From contig CBDFGE010000006.1 of NCBI GenBank assembly GCA_965247055.1, positions 1-64,000 on the forward strand: 64,000 nucleotides of DNA, in the 5' to 3' direction. The number at the start of each line of letters is the position of its first letter. Position 1 is the first letter of the stretch. Both the position numbers and the translations under genes were made by a program. Shown here piece after piece: positions 32,344 to 41,261 of this stretch. The notes beneath the pieces are model-generated. The model was not told the DNA's origin. It worked only from the letters and a program-made list of their open reading frames with translations, and searched no databases. The DNA is from CBDFGE01 sp965247055. Lineage in GTDB: Bacteria; Chloroflexota; Dehalococcoidia; Lucifugimonadales; JAGWBF01.

Positions 32344-33240
32344 ATGGTCGATGCGCTGGCCGATCCCTTCCAGTTCCCCTTTATGCAGAGGGCCTTGATG
32401 GCGGCCGCCCTCGCCGGTGTCGCCTGCGCCGTGGTGGGCACCTTCGTGGTGCTGAGGGGCCTGGCCTTCATGGGCGATGCCGTGGCCCACTCCTCTCTGG
32501 CGGGCATAGCGACGGCGTACCTACTCGGGGGAAGCGTGGTCCTCGGCGCCTTCGCCTGGGCCGTGCCGGCCTCGATAGCCATAACCTACATCAGCCGCCG
32601 GACGCACATCCGCCTGGATACCTCCGTTGGCATCATCTATGCCGGCGGATTCGCCCTCGGCATCATCATCGCCAGCCGGGCGACCAACTACACGGCCGAC
32701 CTGTTCGGCTTCCTCTTCGGCAACGTTCTGGGCGCTTCCTGGAACGAGGTCTACGTCATAGGCGCGGTTGCAGGTGTGGTATTGCTGGTGGTGGGCGGCT
32801 TCTACAAGGAGCTGCTCTTTTCCTCCTATGATGCCTCAATGGCGGCTGCCTCCGGTATTCCCGTTCGCCTTATGCAGTATCTGTTGCCCGTCCTCGTGGC
32901 CATTACCACCGTGGCCGCCCTAAAGACTGTGGGTATCGTGCTGGTCCTGGCGCTGTTGGTGACCCCTCCAGCTACGGCTGGCCTCCTCGCCCGCCGGCTG
33001 CCCGGCATAATGGCCACGTCGGTGGTGGTGTCGCTGGTCGCCATTGTGGCGGGGCTGTACCTCTCCTTCCATCTGGACCTGCCCACAGGGCCCAGCATCG
33101 TCATCGTGTCCACGGGGCTGTTCCTGGTGGCGATGCTCCTTTCGCCCTCGAAGGGTCTCGTGTCCCACTGGAGACGCGCCATGCCCGGTCCAATGGCCCG
33201 CTCCCCCACGCCTCCGCCCGGCAGCTTCCCAGCTTCCTGA
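32344..33240 (+). CDS. znuB: Metal ABC transporter permease
   Basis: 298 residues, about eight membrane segments, with the family pattern FVVLRGLAFMGDAVAHSSLAGIA, and DTSVGIIYAGGFALGIII near the middle. It is in the ABC-3 (ZnuB/MntB) family. It begins 8 bases after the ATPase stop, completing a binding protein-ATPase-permease operon. Confidence 0.9.
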   Translation: MVDALADPFQFPFMQRALMAAALAGVACAVVGTFVVLRGLAFMGDAVAHSSLAGIATAYLLGGSVVLGAFAWAVPASIAITYISRRTHIRLDTSVGIIYAGGFALGIIIASRATNYTADLFGFLFGNVLGASWNEVYVIGAVAGVVLLVVGGFYKELLFSSYDASMAAASGIPVRLMQYLLPVLVAITTVAALKTVGIVLVLALLVTPPATAGLLARRLPGIMATSVVVSLVAIVAGLYLSFHLDLPTGPSIVIVSTGLFLVAMLLSPSKGLVSHWRRAMPGPMARSPTPPPGSFPAS

Positions 33241-33304
33241 GAGTCCGTGGCAAGGGTCTGACCACCGAATCGCCGTGCCCGGACCTGGCCCGAGGCCGTT
33301 CCTT

Positions 33305-33333
33305 GACACCTAAAAGGGTGGACGATATAGTTA
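33305..33333 (+). promoter_or_regulatory. Promoter of trxB
   Basis: TTGACA, 17 bases, TATAGT in the gap after the permease gene; transcription would begin near 33340, just before the ribosome site. Confidence 0.7.
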
Positions 33334-33370
33334 CGCCATCGCCAGGGCCCGGCGTATGGGAGGTTCTAGG

Positions 33371-34300
33371 TTGGCCAACGATTACGACGTGGTGATCGTG
33401 GGAGCGGGCGCCGGAGGGCTAACCGCCGGGATGTACGCCGCCCGCCACGGGCTGAGGACGGCCGTAATCGAGCGGATGATGGGCGGGAACCAGATCATCA
33501 ATGTTCAGACCATCGAGGACTTCCCCGGCTTTCCCCAGGGCATATCGGGGGCGGAGCTGGGCCCCCTGATGCAGGAGCAGGCCATGAATGCCGGGGCCGA
33601 GTTTATTATGACGGAGGCCACAGGGGTCATCCTGGACGGGCCCTACAGGACCTTGGCCACCACCGAAGGCCAGTACAGGGCCAAGGCGCTCATCGTGGCC
33701 ACCGGCTCGAGCCTTGCCAAGCTGGGCATTCCCGGGGAAGAGGAGTTCTACGGCAGCGGGGTATCCCACTGCGCCACTTGCGATGGCCCCCTGTTCAACG
33801 GAGAGGTCGTGGGTGTGGTGGGAGGAGGGGACTCGGCAGGGGACGAGGCGCTGACATTGACGGAGTACGCCGACAGGGTCATCCTTTTCCACCGCAGGGA
33901 CCGGCTTCGGGCCCAGAAGGTGGTCCAGGACCGTCTTTTCAGCCATCCCAAGGTGGACGTAGCCGTCAACACCGTGGTGGAGTCCGTACTGGGCAACAAA
34001 ATGGTCACCGGGGTCCAGGTGCGCAATGTCATCACCAACCTGGTTGACCGTGTGGACCTGTCCGGGCTGTTCGTGTACGTAGGGCTGGAGCCCAACACGG
34101 ACCTCGTGCGGGGCATCCTCAAGACCGACAACGCGGGCCACATTCCCGCGAACATCTGGATGGAGACCCAGGTGCCCGGGATCTATGCCGCTGGCGACGT
34201 ACGGCAGAGCTCTGCGGCCCAGCTGGTCAGCGCCGCTGGCGACGGCGCCACGGCGGCCATCGCCGCCTACCGGTATGTGTCTGGGCGTCAATGGACCTAA
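33371..34300 (+). CDS. trxB: Thioredoxin reductase
   Basis: TTG 33371 is chosen because GGGAGG lies 7 bases before it; ATG 33356 is in frame but has no such site. The product (309 aa) has the FAD motif VVIVGAGAGGLTAGMYAARHG, the redox pair in HCATCDGPLF, the NADPH motif VVGGGDSAGDEALTL, and YAAGDVRQSSAAQLVSAAGDG. It reduces thioredoxin with NADPH; likely partners are msrA and the disulfide oxidoreductase in this window. Immediately downstream is a PEP mutase-family gene. Confidence 0.9.
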   Translation: MANDYDVVIVGAGAGGLTAGMYAARHGLRTAVIERMMGGNQIINVQTIEDFPGFPQGISGAELGPLMQEQAMNAGAEFIMTEATGVILDGPYRTLATTEGQYRAKALIVATGSSLAKLGIPGEEEFYGSGVSHCATCDGPLFNGEVVGVVGGGDSAGDEALTLTEYADRVILFHRRDRLRAQKVVQDRLFSHPKVDVAVNTVVESVLGNKMVTGVQVRNVITNLVDRVDLSGLFVYVGLEPNTDLVRGILKTDNAGHIPANIWMETQVPGIYAAGDVRQSSAAQLVSAAGDGATAAIAAYRYVSGRQWT

Positions 34301-34354
34301 GGCGGCGCCAGGACAGGGACACACGTCCACAGATCCAACATCAAGGAGGTAGTT

Positions 34355-35209
34355 ATGAAGGCAACAACGCGACTCAGGCAGATGCTCAACTCGAGTGGGA
34401 TGGTGGTGGCGCCCTTCGTGGTGAACGCCCTCCACGCCAAGGTGGCCCATGCCACGGGATTTGAAGCCGTGTACATGACCGGGGCAGGCACCGCCGCGGA
34501 GAGGGGCTTCCCCGACGTGGGACTGATTACCCAGACCGAGATGGTGCAGAACGCCAGGTACATCGTGAAGTCCGTGCCGGTGCCGGTGGTGTGCGATGCC
34601 GACACCGGATACGGCAACCCCATCAACGTCTTGCGCACCGTCCGGGAGTACGAAGATGCGGGGGTGGCGGGTATTCACATCGAGGACCAGGTCTTCCCCA
34701 AAAAGTGCGGCTTCCTCGAGGGAAAGCTGGTAATCCCCCAGCAGGAGATGGTCCAGAAGATCCGTGCGGCCCTCGACGCCCGTACCGACCCAGACTTCCT
34801 AGTCATAGCCCGATGCGACGCCTACGCCGTCACCGGGTGGGAGGACACCGTCCGCAGGTGCCGCGCCTACGCGGAGGCGGGAGCGGACATGGTGTTCGTG
34901 GACGGCATCAAGAAGGTGGACGACCTGTACGCCTACGCCAGGGACCTCGAAGACCTCCCCAAGCTCTACAACGGCGACCTGCTCTCCACCCAGGAGGTGG
35001 AGAAGCTGGGCTACAAGCTCATGATCTGCGGTCGGACCATCTGGCTGGTGTATAAAGCCGTCAAAGAGGCTTACGAGGAGCTAAGGGACACCGGCCAGGT
35101 TAACGCCGAACGGGCCGTGGACCGCTCGGAGGTGTTGAATCTTCTGGGACTGCAGGACACTTACGAGCTAGAGCGCAAGTATGGGGTGCCGGGAGTGCCC
35201 GTGGGGTAG
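34355..35209 (+). CDS. Isocitrate lyase/PEP mutase superfamily protein (first copy)
   Basis: 284 residues, AAGGAGG before ATG. A TIM barrel with VYMTGAGTAAERGFPDVG, the metal-binding CDADTGYGNPINV, HIEDQVFPKKCGFLEGK, and IARCDAYAV. The catalytic segment KKCGFLEGK resembles methylisocitrate lyase (KKCGH) and oxaloacetate hydrolase-like enzymes. The bond cleaved is unknown. It faces a second family member end-to-end. Confidence 0.85.
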   Translation: MKATTRLRQMLNSSGMVVAPFVVNALHAKVAHATGFEAVYMTGAGTAAERGFPDVGLITQTEMVQNARYIVKSVPVPVVCDADTGYGNPINVLRTVREYEDAGVAGIHIEDQVFPKKCGFLEGKLVIPQQEMVQKIRAALDARTDPDFLVIARCDAYAVTGWEDTVRRCRAYAEAGADMVFVDGIKKVDDLYAYARDLEDLPKLYNGDLLSTQEVEKLGYKLMICGRTIWLVYKAVKEAYEELRDTGQVNAERAVDRSEVLNLLGLQDTYELERKYGVPGVPVG

Positions 35210-35211
35210 GT

Positions 35212-36105
35212 TCAGTGGGCGCTCCTCCGGTCCTGGTACGCCTTCTCGGTGGTCTCGGCCTCCACCTGGTAGTACTCGGGCAGACTGATAAGCTGCTCTA
35301 CCCGGTTCCTCTGCTCCACGACGGTGTGAGAGTCGATGTCCAGGGAACCGGTGTCTTTTAGGCAACGGTAGGTGTTGTAGATGGCGTTGACCGCCAGGTG
35401 TATGGGCGTCGTGGCGTAGATGATCAGCTGGTAGCCGAGGCCTTCGTACTCCTTGACGGAGATGTCCTCGAGGCCCGCGATCACGATCAGGGGGATATCC
35501 CGCACGCCCTCCCTGAACCGGGCCAGGTCCTCCTTCTTGCGCGCCCCACGGGGCATCACCACGTCTACGCCCAGGTCCCGCAGGGCACATCCCCGCCGTA
35601 TCGCCTCCTCCATGGAGCCCTCGACGGCGGTGAAGGCGTCGGTACGGCCTATGATGACGAAGTCTTTGTCTCGCCGGGCACTGAGCGCATAGCGCATCTT
35701 GTCCAGGAACTCGTCCACAGGTGTGACGTGCTCAAGGCCCATATGATAGGAGGCCCGCTTGGGGAAGACCTGGTCCTCGATATGCATCCCCGCCAGGCCG
35801 GCGTCCTCGCAGGTACGCACGGTGCGCATGGTGTGCACGGGGTCGCCGTAACCAGCACCGGCATCCACGATGACGGGAAGGTCCACGGCGTTGGCCACCT
35901 TTCGCGCGACCTCCACCTGCTCCGTCATGGTCATCAGCGGCTCCGTGACGGCGAGGTGGGCGCCGGACACGTAGCCTCCGGTGTAGACGGCGGGGAATCC
36001 CAGGGACTGCACTATCCGGGCACTGATGGGGTCGTAGGCCCCCGGCGCGACGATGGTCTCCCCGCTATTTAGCCTGGCCCGCAGTGCACTTCGTACCGAT
36101 GGCAT
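35212..36105 (-). CDS. Isocitrate lyase/PEP mutase superfamily protein (second copy)
   Basis: 297 residues, GGAGG upstream. It has VYTGGYVSGAHLAVTEPL, VDAGAGYGDPVHT, HIEDQVFPKRASYHMGLEHV and IGRTDAFTAVEGSMEEA. The catalytic loop reads KRASYH, lacking the Cys of the first copy, so it may do different chemistry. The two genes end two bases apart and converge. Confidence 0.85.
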   Translation of the reverse strand: MPSVRSALRARLNSGETIVAPGAYDPISARIVQSLGFPAVYTGGYVSGAHLAVTEPLMTMTEQVEVARKVANAVDLPVIVDAGAGYGDPVHTMRTVRTCEDAGLAGMHIEDQVFPKRASYHMGLEHVTPVDEFLDKMRYALSARRDKDFVIIGRTDAFTAVEGSMEEAIRRGCALRDLGVDVVMPRGARKKEDLARFREGVRDIPLIVIAGLEDISVKEYEGLGYQLIIYATTPIHLAVNAIYNTYRCLKDTGSLDIDSHTVVEQRNRVEQLISLPEYYQVEAETTEKAYQDRRSAH

Positions 36106-36212
36106 ATCCGACCTCCTCGGCTACTTCCTGAGTCTAACCCCGCTCCGGCCGTCCGGTCTGGGCCGGCCGTCTGCCCTCAGCAGCACCCCATATCTATAGG
36201 GGCGACTCTCGC

Positions 36213-36241
36213 TATCTTATTTTGGGCCTGACGCCGTGTCA
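36213..36241 (-). promoter_or_regulatory. Promoter of the second PEP mutase-family gene
   Basis: On the minus strand TTGACA at 36241-36236, 17 bases, TAAGAT at 36218-36213; leader about 100 bases. Confidence 0.7.
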
Positions 36242-36371
36242 AGCGAGATGCCGGTCAGGATCGTCCCCGGAGAAACGGTCCCGAGTCGGGGTAACCCCAG
36301 CACCTAGCTCGACTGGTAGGGGAACAGGTGCTATATTGGCAGGGATACACTCAGGCAAGGAACGTGCGGAC

Positions 36372-36842
36372 TTGACGGAACCTCTGGGTACCTTCGAAAC
36401 GGGACCTTATCTCCAGGCCGCGCTGTTTTGTGAGCGGGTCCTCGAAGAGAAAGACGACGTCAAGTCCGTAATCCGCATCATCGACCGCATGCGGGTCCAG
36501 GCCAGCGGCACGGGACCTCCCCAGGTGATGCCGGAATTTCAGAGGGACCTGGTCGCCTTTCTGATCTTCAAGTCCGGGGACGCCAGGGGGCCCGTCTCCA
36601 TCAAGATCACCCTGACCAGGCCGTCCGGCTTGACCGACGCGAATCCCGTGTGGCATGGGACCGTCCATTTCGAGGGAGGCAGCAGGGGCAATAACCTGAC
36701 CCTCCGCCTTCGAATCAGCTTCAGAGATGCCGGCCCTTACTGGTTCAACGTATACGTGGAAGACCGGCTGGCGACGCGGATGCCCTTCGAGGTCATATAT
36801 ACTACTCTGGCAACTACCGGGCCTGCCCCGCCTCCGGCATAG
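36372..36842 (+). CDS. Conserved hypothetical beta-rich protein
   Basis: The open frame begins earlier (36222) but TTG 36372 gives a protein-like start, LTEPLGTFETGPYLQAALFC. The 156-residue product has ERVLEEKDDVKSVIRIIDRM, alternating strands (VSIKITLTRPSG, LTLRLRISFRDAGPYWFNVYV), and a Pro-rich end. I do not recognise a defined family; the pattern suggests a small immunoglobulin-like sandwich. It is followed by the CoA-transferase gene with a 91-base gap. Confidence 0.55.
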   Translation: MTEPLGTFETGPYLQAALFCERVLEEKDDVKSVIRIIDRMRVQASGTGPPQVMPEFQRDLVAFLIFKSGDARGPVSIKITLTRPSGLTDANPVWHGTVHFEGGSRGNNLTLRLRISFRDAGPYWFNVYVEDRLATRMPFEVIYTTLATTGPAPPPA

Positions 36843-36933
36843 CGGTCTGGCGGCGGTGCGAGGCCCATCGTCACGAGGGGCGGGGGGTGGCGTGGTATAA
36901 TCCCCACTGGAGCTCTCAGGCACGGAGGTAGAG

Positions 36934-38118
36934 TTGGCCGGAGCCCTGGATGGGATCAGGGTGGTGGACCTGACGCGGACCCTGGCGGGACCCTTCTGCA
37001 CCATGATGCTGGGCGATATGGGGGCCGACGTCATCAAGGTTGAGGAGCCGTCCTTGGGGGACGAGACCAGGGCCTGGAGTCCCCTCTGGAACGGGGTGTC
37101 AACTCAGTTCCTGACTTTCAACCGCAACAAGCGGGGCATCACCCTTAACCTCAGGGACAGGCGTGCGGTGGACATATGCCTCAACCTGGCAGGCCGGGCC
37201 GACGTGATGGTGGAGAGCTACCGCACGGGGACCGCCGACAGGATGGGAATAGGATACGAGGCGGTCAGACGGATCAACCCGCGCGTTGTCTACTGCTCCG
37301 TCTCAGGCTTCGGCAGGACGGGGCCTCTGGCAGACCGGCCTGGCTATGACCTGGTCATGCAGGGATATGGCGGCCTGATGAGCACCACCGGGGAGGATGG
37401 CGGGCCGCCCATTCGCGCCGGATTCTCTCTGGCGGACCTGTTCGCCGGAATGATGGCCTACGGCTCGATTGTCACCGCGCTGTTCGCCCGCGATAGGACC
37501 GGCGAGGGCCAGCTCGTCGAAGCCTCCCTCCTGGACGGGCAGGTGGCTACCCTGAGCTATCATGCCACGGCCTACCTGGCCACCGGGCGCGTACCCGGGC
37601 GGGTAGGATCGGCCCATCCAACTCTGACCCCATACCAGGCCTTCCCGACCCGGGACGGCCACTTTATTCTGGGCTGCGCCAGCGACGGCCAGTGGAAAGT
37701 CCTGTGTCCCACCATTGGCCGTGAGGACCTGGCCGTCGACCCCAGGTTCAGCACCAATGCCGAACGCCTCCGGCACCGCGATGAGCTGGTCTCCCTGCTG
37801 AGCGACTACTTCCGGACCAGGACCGCCTCGGAGTGGGTGGAGCTGATTAACGGGGCGGGCGTGCCCTGCGGCCCCATCAACCCGGTCTCGGCGGTGGTCA
37901 GCGACCCCCAGGTGCTGGCCAGAGACATGATAGTGTCCGTGCCCCATCCCCAGGTGCCGGACCTGAAGGTGCCCGGCTGTCCCCTCAAGCTCACCGACAT
38001 GCCGCCGGACATCAGGCGCCCCCCGCCTGCCCTGGGAGAGCACAACGTCGAGGTAATGGGAGAGATCGGCTACGGAGGGGAGGAGATCGCCCGGCTCAAA
38101 GAGGAGGGGGTAATCTAG
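36934..38118 (+). CDS. CoA-transferase family III (CaiB/BaiF type)
   Basis: 394 residues from a TTG start with GGAGG nearby; a TATAAT lies at 36896-36901. Signature LAGALDGIRVVDLTRTLAGP, FCTMMLGDMGADVIKVE, NRNKRGITLNL, RPGYDLVMQGYGGLMSTTG and the catalytic Asp region ADLFAGMMAYGSIVTAL. The family moves CoA between carboxylic acids such as formate/oxalate or carnitine; the substrate here is not deducible, though an oxalate-CoA ligase-like gene is elsewhere in the window. Confidence 0.9.
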   Translation: MAGALDGIRVVDLTRTLAGPFCTMMLGDMGADVIKVEEPSLGDETRAWSPLWNGVSTQFLTFNRNKRGITLNLRDRRAVDICLNLAGRADVMVESYRTGTADRMGIGYEAVRRINPRVVYCSVSGFGRTGPLADRPGYDLVMQGYGGLMSTTGEDGGPPIRAGFSLADLFAGMMAYGSIVTALFARDRTGEGQLVEASLLDGQVATLSYHATAYLATGRVPGRVGSAHPTLTPYQAFPTRDGHFILGCASDGQWKVLCPTIGREDLAVDPRFSTNAERLRHRDELVSLLSDYFRTRTASEWVELINGAGVPCGPINPVSAVVSDPQVLARDMIVSVPHPQVPDLKVPGCPLKLTDMPPDIRRPPPALGEHNVEVMGEIGYGGEEIARLKEEGVI

Positions 38119-38244
38119 CGCACGGGACGCGTCGCGCCGGTGGTCCCTTGACGGGCAAACCTCCCTGCAGTAGAGTTCAGCAGTTGGCTGCTGAGACCAG
38201 GTGGCTCGGCGCCCCCCCCACTAGCAGAAGAAGGAGGTACTCCC

Positions 38245-38619
38245 ATGCCAGCGCGCAACCCTGAAGACGCGGACATCATGGTAGGTCAGGCCGTCACCGC
38301 GGGCGACATAGAGGCTGCCCTGTCCCTCTACGAGCCGGGAGCGACCTTTGTGCCTGAACCCGGGCAGACGGTCACCGGCAGCGATGGGATCCGCCAGGTG
38401 CTGGCGGGTTTCATCGCCACTAAACCCCAGCTTGCCGTTAAAGTGGACAAGGTTATCCAGGCGGGCGATCTGGCGCTGCTTTACTCAAGCTGGTCCCTCA
38501 AAGGGACGGGGCCCGACGGCGGCGAGCTGAACCTGTCGGGCAAGGGGACCGAGGTGGTGAGGCAGCAGGCCGACGGGACGTGGCGCTTCGTGATAGACAA
38601 CCCCTTTGGGGTGGCATGA
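38245..38619 (+). CDS. SnoaL-like / NTF2-fold protein
   Basis: 124 residues with ALSLYEPGATFVPEPGQTVT, GSDGIRQVLAGFIATKP and DLALLYSSWSLKGTGPDG, the NTF2-like cone fold seen in SnoaL/YybH proteins. Start has AGGAGG. Its stop overlaps the next start (ATGA). Likely binds a small hydrophobic ligand; reaction unknown. Confidence 0.75.
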   Translation: MPARNPEDADIMVGQAVTAGDIEAALSLYEPGATFVPEPGQTVTGSDGIRQVLAGFIATKPQLAVKVDKVIQAGDLALLYSSWSLKGTGPDGGELNLSGKGTEVVRQQADGTWRFVIDNPFGVA

Positions 38620-39401
38620 GGCAAGCAAACGACGTGACATCGAGTACGCAACTGCGGCTGGTCCACACCTCGGACATCCACCTGGGCACGGGCAGGAGCG
38701 GCCAGGAGGCGATGGATGCCCTGACAGCGGTGGCAGACACAGTCCGTGACTTGCGAGCGGACATGCTGCTCATAGTGGGCGACCTGTTCGACCATCCCAG
38801 GGTGCCCGACGGCTTGCTGGAGTTCTTTACCAGGCAGGTGGACCGTCTGTCGGTACCGGTGGTGGTGTTGCCCGGCAACCACGACTGCTATGGCGACGAC
38901 TCGGTGTACCGGAGAGGGCCATTCCTCGGCCCGCCGGAAAACCTACACGTCATATCCTCCCTCGAGGGGGAGACCATCGCCTTCCCACACCTGGGCCTCA
39001 GGGTCTGGGGTAGGGCGATGGTCCAACACTCTCCCAGCTTCCGCCCTCTGGACGGGATGCCTGACCACGCCAGTGAAGGCTGGTACGTGGCCATGGCCCA
39101 CGGACACTTCCACTACGAGTACGACAGGGACGAGCGGTCGGCACCCATTCTTCCCCAGGAGGTCCTTGCGGCGGAGTGCGACTATCTGGCTCTGGGACAT
39201 TGGGACAGGTACGTGGATGTGTCCCAGGGTGGGGCGAAGGCTTTCTACTCCGGCACTCCCACCATGTGGATGTCGGGTGGGCCTGGAGGTGGCGTGGCGG
39301 TGGTGGAGCTTGACCCGGAGAGGGGCGTTCGGGTAAGACGGGCGCTTCTGAACGGGCGCGAAGAGGATGCGCCGGCACCGGCCGGAAGGGGGATGGAATG
39401 A
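38616..39401 (+). CDS. SbcD/Mre11-type metallophosphoesterase
   Basis: 261 residues from ATG 38616. Metal ligands lie in LVHTSDIHLGTGRSGQ, DMLLIVGDLFDHPRV, VVLPGNHDCYG, VAMAHGHFHYEYD and YLALGHWDRY. This is the full calcineurin-like set with two Mn/Zn sites. It resembles the SbcD nuclease core, but no SbcC is adjacent, so it may be a free phosphoesterase. It is translationally coupled on both sides. Confidence 0.85.
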   Translation: MRQANDVTSSTQLRLVHTSDIHLGTGRSGQEAMDALTAVADTVRDLRADMLLIVGDLFDHPRVPDGLLEFFTRQVDRLSVPVVVLPGNHDCYGDDSVYRRGPFLGPPENLHVISSLEGETIAFPHLGLRVWGRAMVQHSPSFRPLDGMPDHASEGWYVAMAHGHFHYEYDRDERSAPILPQEVLAAECDYLALGHWDRYVDVSQGGAKAFYSGTPTMWMSGGPGGGVAVVELDPERGVRVRRALLNGREEDAPAPAGRGME

Positions 39402-39673
39402 AACGGCTCACCCGGAATAAACACGTCTTCGTCCTGGAGCCGGGCGCTACCCCCGCCATCACCATCGCCTCGGGGGAGGAGCTCATAGTGGAGACCTGGG
39501 ACGCCTTTGAGGGGCTGAGGGACCCGCGCCAGATCCAGGAGAAGGGCATGGAGCCCTACGACGCCTACAGCCTCCTCAGCCTTGCGGGAGATATCCGAGT
39601 GTCACGAGCGTTCCGCCCCACCAGTCCGGTGAAAATGATGCTGTCCCGGCGGGTGTTGGAACAGATCGGCTAG
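39398..39673 (+). pseudogene. Acetamidase/formamidase-like remnant with internal deletion
   Basis: The 91-residue frame starts with NKHVFVLEPGATPAITIASG and EELIVETWDAF, like the N terminus of the FmdA/AmdA amidases, then jumps to YDAYSLLSLAGDIRVSRAF and PVKMMLSRRVL, like the extreme C terminus. The ~200-residue catalytic middle is missing. It overlaps the upstream stop as ATGA and is followed closely by modA, so it is still in a translated operon. Either a deletion relic or a mini-domain retained for structure. Confidence 0.55.
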
Positions 39674-39676
39674 TCT

Positions 39677-40444
39677 ATGCGGCCCCTCCTTTGCCTCGCC
39701 CTGGCACTGACGCTGGCGGCATCCTCTTGCGGTGGCGACGCCCGTGAGGAGATCCTGGTCTTCGCCGCGGCCAGCCTCAGCGATGTCGTGGAACCCCTGT
39801 CCCAGCGGTTCGGCGACAGCGAGGGCATCAAGGTTAGCTTCAACCTAGGCGGCTCCTCGGCCCTGGCCCAGCAGATCGTTCGGGGCGCTCCCGCAGACCT
39901 CTTCATCTCCGCCGGCACTCGGCCTATGGATATACTCGAAGAGCGCGGGCTTATCCTCTCAGGCACCTGGGCGCCCCTTCTGGTCAACGAGCTGGTGCTG
40001 GTAGGCCGCTCCGGCTCGCAGAAGAGCTCAGGGCTCACCGACGTACAGGGGCTGGCAAGCGCCGACCTCCGGGTTGCCATCGCCGATCCCGAGCTTGCCC
40101 CGGCGGGAGAGTACGCGAAGGAGGCGCTGGAGAACCTCGGGCTGTGGCGCCTCCTCCAGCCACGCCTTGTCCCCGCCCCCGACGTCCGAACCGCCTTGAG
40201 TTACGTGGAGACTGGGAACGTGGATGCGGGCATCGTCTATCGCACCGACGTACATGCCGCCAGGGGGGTAGAGATACTGGCCACGCTCCCCGAGGACAGC
40301 CATTCTCCCATCGTCTACCCCGTCGCACTGGTCTCTCGCTCCGGCCACTCGCGGGCGGCCCTCAAGTTCCTGGAGTACCTCCAGAGCGACGAGGGAAAGG
40401 AGACCTTCCGGAGTTACGGCTTCGTTCCCCACGGAGGCGATTAG
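39677..40444 (+). CDS. modA: Molybdate-binding lipoprotein ModA
   Basis: 255 residues with lipoprotein signal CLALALTLAASSCGGD and the ModA pattern LVFAAASLSDVVEPLSQRF, SFNLGGSSALAQQI, GAPADLFISAG, and YVETGNVDAGIVYRTD. The Ser/Ala-rich oxyanion site is present. It delivers molybdate (or tungstate) to ModB. It begins 3 bases after the amidase remnant. Confidence 0.9.
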   Translation: MRPLLCLALALTLAASSCGGDAREEILVFAAASLSDVVEPLSQRFGDSEGIKVSFNLGGSSALAQQIVRGAPADLFISAGTRPMDILEERGLILSGTWAPLLVNELVLVGRSGSQKSSGLTDVQGLASADLRVAIADPELAPAGEYAKEALENLGLWRLLQPRLVPAPDVRTALSYVETGNVDAGIVYRTDVHAARGVEILATLPEDSHSPIVYPVALVSRSGHSRAALKFLEYLQSDEGKETFRSYGFVPHGGD

Positions 40445-40559
40445 ACGGGAGTTCCACCGGGGCGGTGGTGACGGGATAGGCCTCTTGTTCCCTACCCGAA
40501 GTTCTCCTGGTAATATGGGGGCGAAGGCGGTCCCTGAGCCGCGCGGGCTTGGGCCGGCC

Positions 40560-41258
40560 ATGGCGTACGTCCTGGAAAGGAGCTCGGTGCTTTCCTCCGA
40601 CGAGTTTCGGGTCATAGCGCTATCGGTACAGGTGGCCGCCCTGGGAACGCTGTTAGGCCTTCCTATCGCCCTGTGGGTAGGCTGGTTTCTCGCAAGGTCC
40701 AACGTCCCCGGCAAGGCTGTGGTGGACACCCTGGTCTCCTTCCCCCTGGTACTCCCGCCGGTGGTGACCGGCTACGTGCTGCTCCTCCTGATGGGCCGGG
40801 AGGGCCCCATCGGGGGCCTGCTCCATCGACTCTTCGGAGTAGACGTGGTATTCACCTGGGTGGCGGCTGCACTGGCCGCCGGGTTGGTCTCCCTTCCCCT
40901 CATGGTAAGAACGATAGAGGTGGCGATGTCGGGGGTGGACCGGCGCCTGGAGCTGGCGGCACGCAGCCTGGGCGCGGGCCCGCTGAAGACCTTCTTCAAC
41001 GTTACCCTGCCTCTGGCCCATCGGGGCGTGCTGGCGGCGGCGTTTCTGGGCTTCGCCCGCGGGCTGGGAGAGTTCGGCGCCACCATCGTCGTGGCGGGCA
41101 ACATCCCCGGAAAGACCCAGACCATCCCCCTCCTCATCTTCAATCGCGTCCAGATAGGGGACGACGCGGCCGCGGTGCGGCTCATAGCGGCATCCCTGGT
41201 GCTGGCCCTTCTGGCGCTGGCCATGCACCAGCGCCTGGCTCGGCGGATCGCGCGCTAG
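40560..41258 (+). CDS. modB: Molybdate ABC transporter permease ModB
   Basis: From ATG 40560 the product has 232 residues; earlier in-frame ATGs (40515, 40485) are possible. Five membrane segments, VVDTLVSFPLVLPPVVTGYV, and the EAA loop AARSLGAGPLKTFFNVTLPLA that docks ModC. The tail ends four bases before modC. Confidence 0.9.
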   Translation: MAYVLERSSVLSSDEFRVIALSVQVAALGTLLGLPIALWVGWFLARSNVPGKAVVDTLVSFPLVLPPVVTGYVLLLLMGREGPIGGLLHRLFGVDVVFTWVAAALAAGLVSLPLMVRTIEVAMSGVDRRLELAARSLGAGPLKTFFNVTLPLAHRGVLAAAFLGFARGLGEFGATIVVAGNIPGKTQTIPLLIFNRVQIGDDAAAVRLIAASLVLALLALAMHQRLARRIAR

Positions 41259-41261
41259 TCG

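Noticed and set aside
33419..34678. A 419-codon minus-strand frame over trxB
   Set aside because: Low-complexity His/Gly/Pro antisense frame; the plus-strand enzyme has all motifs.
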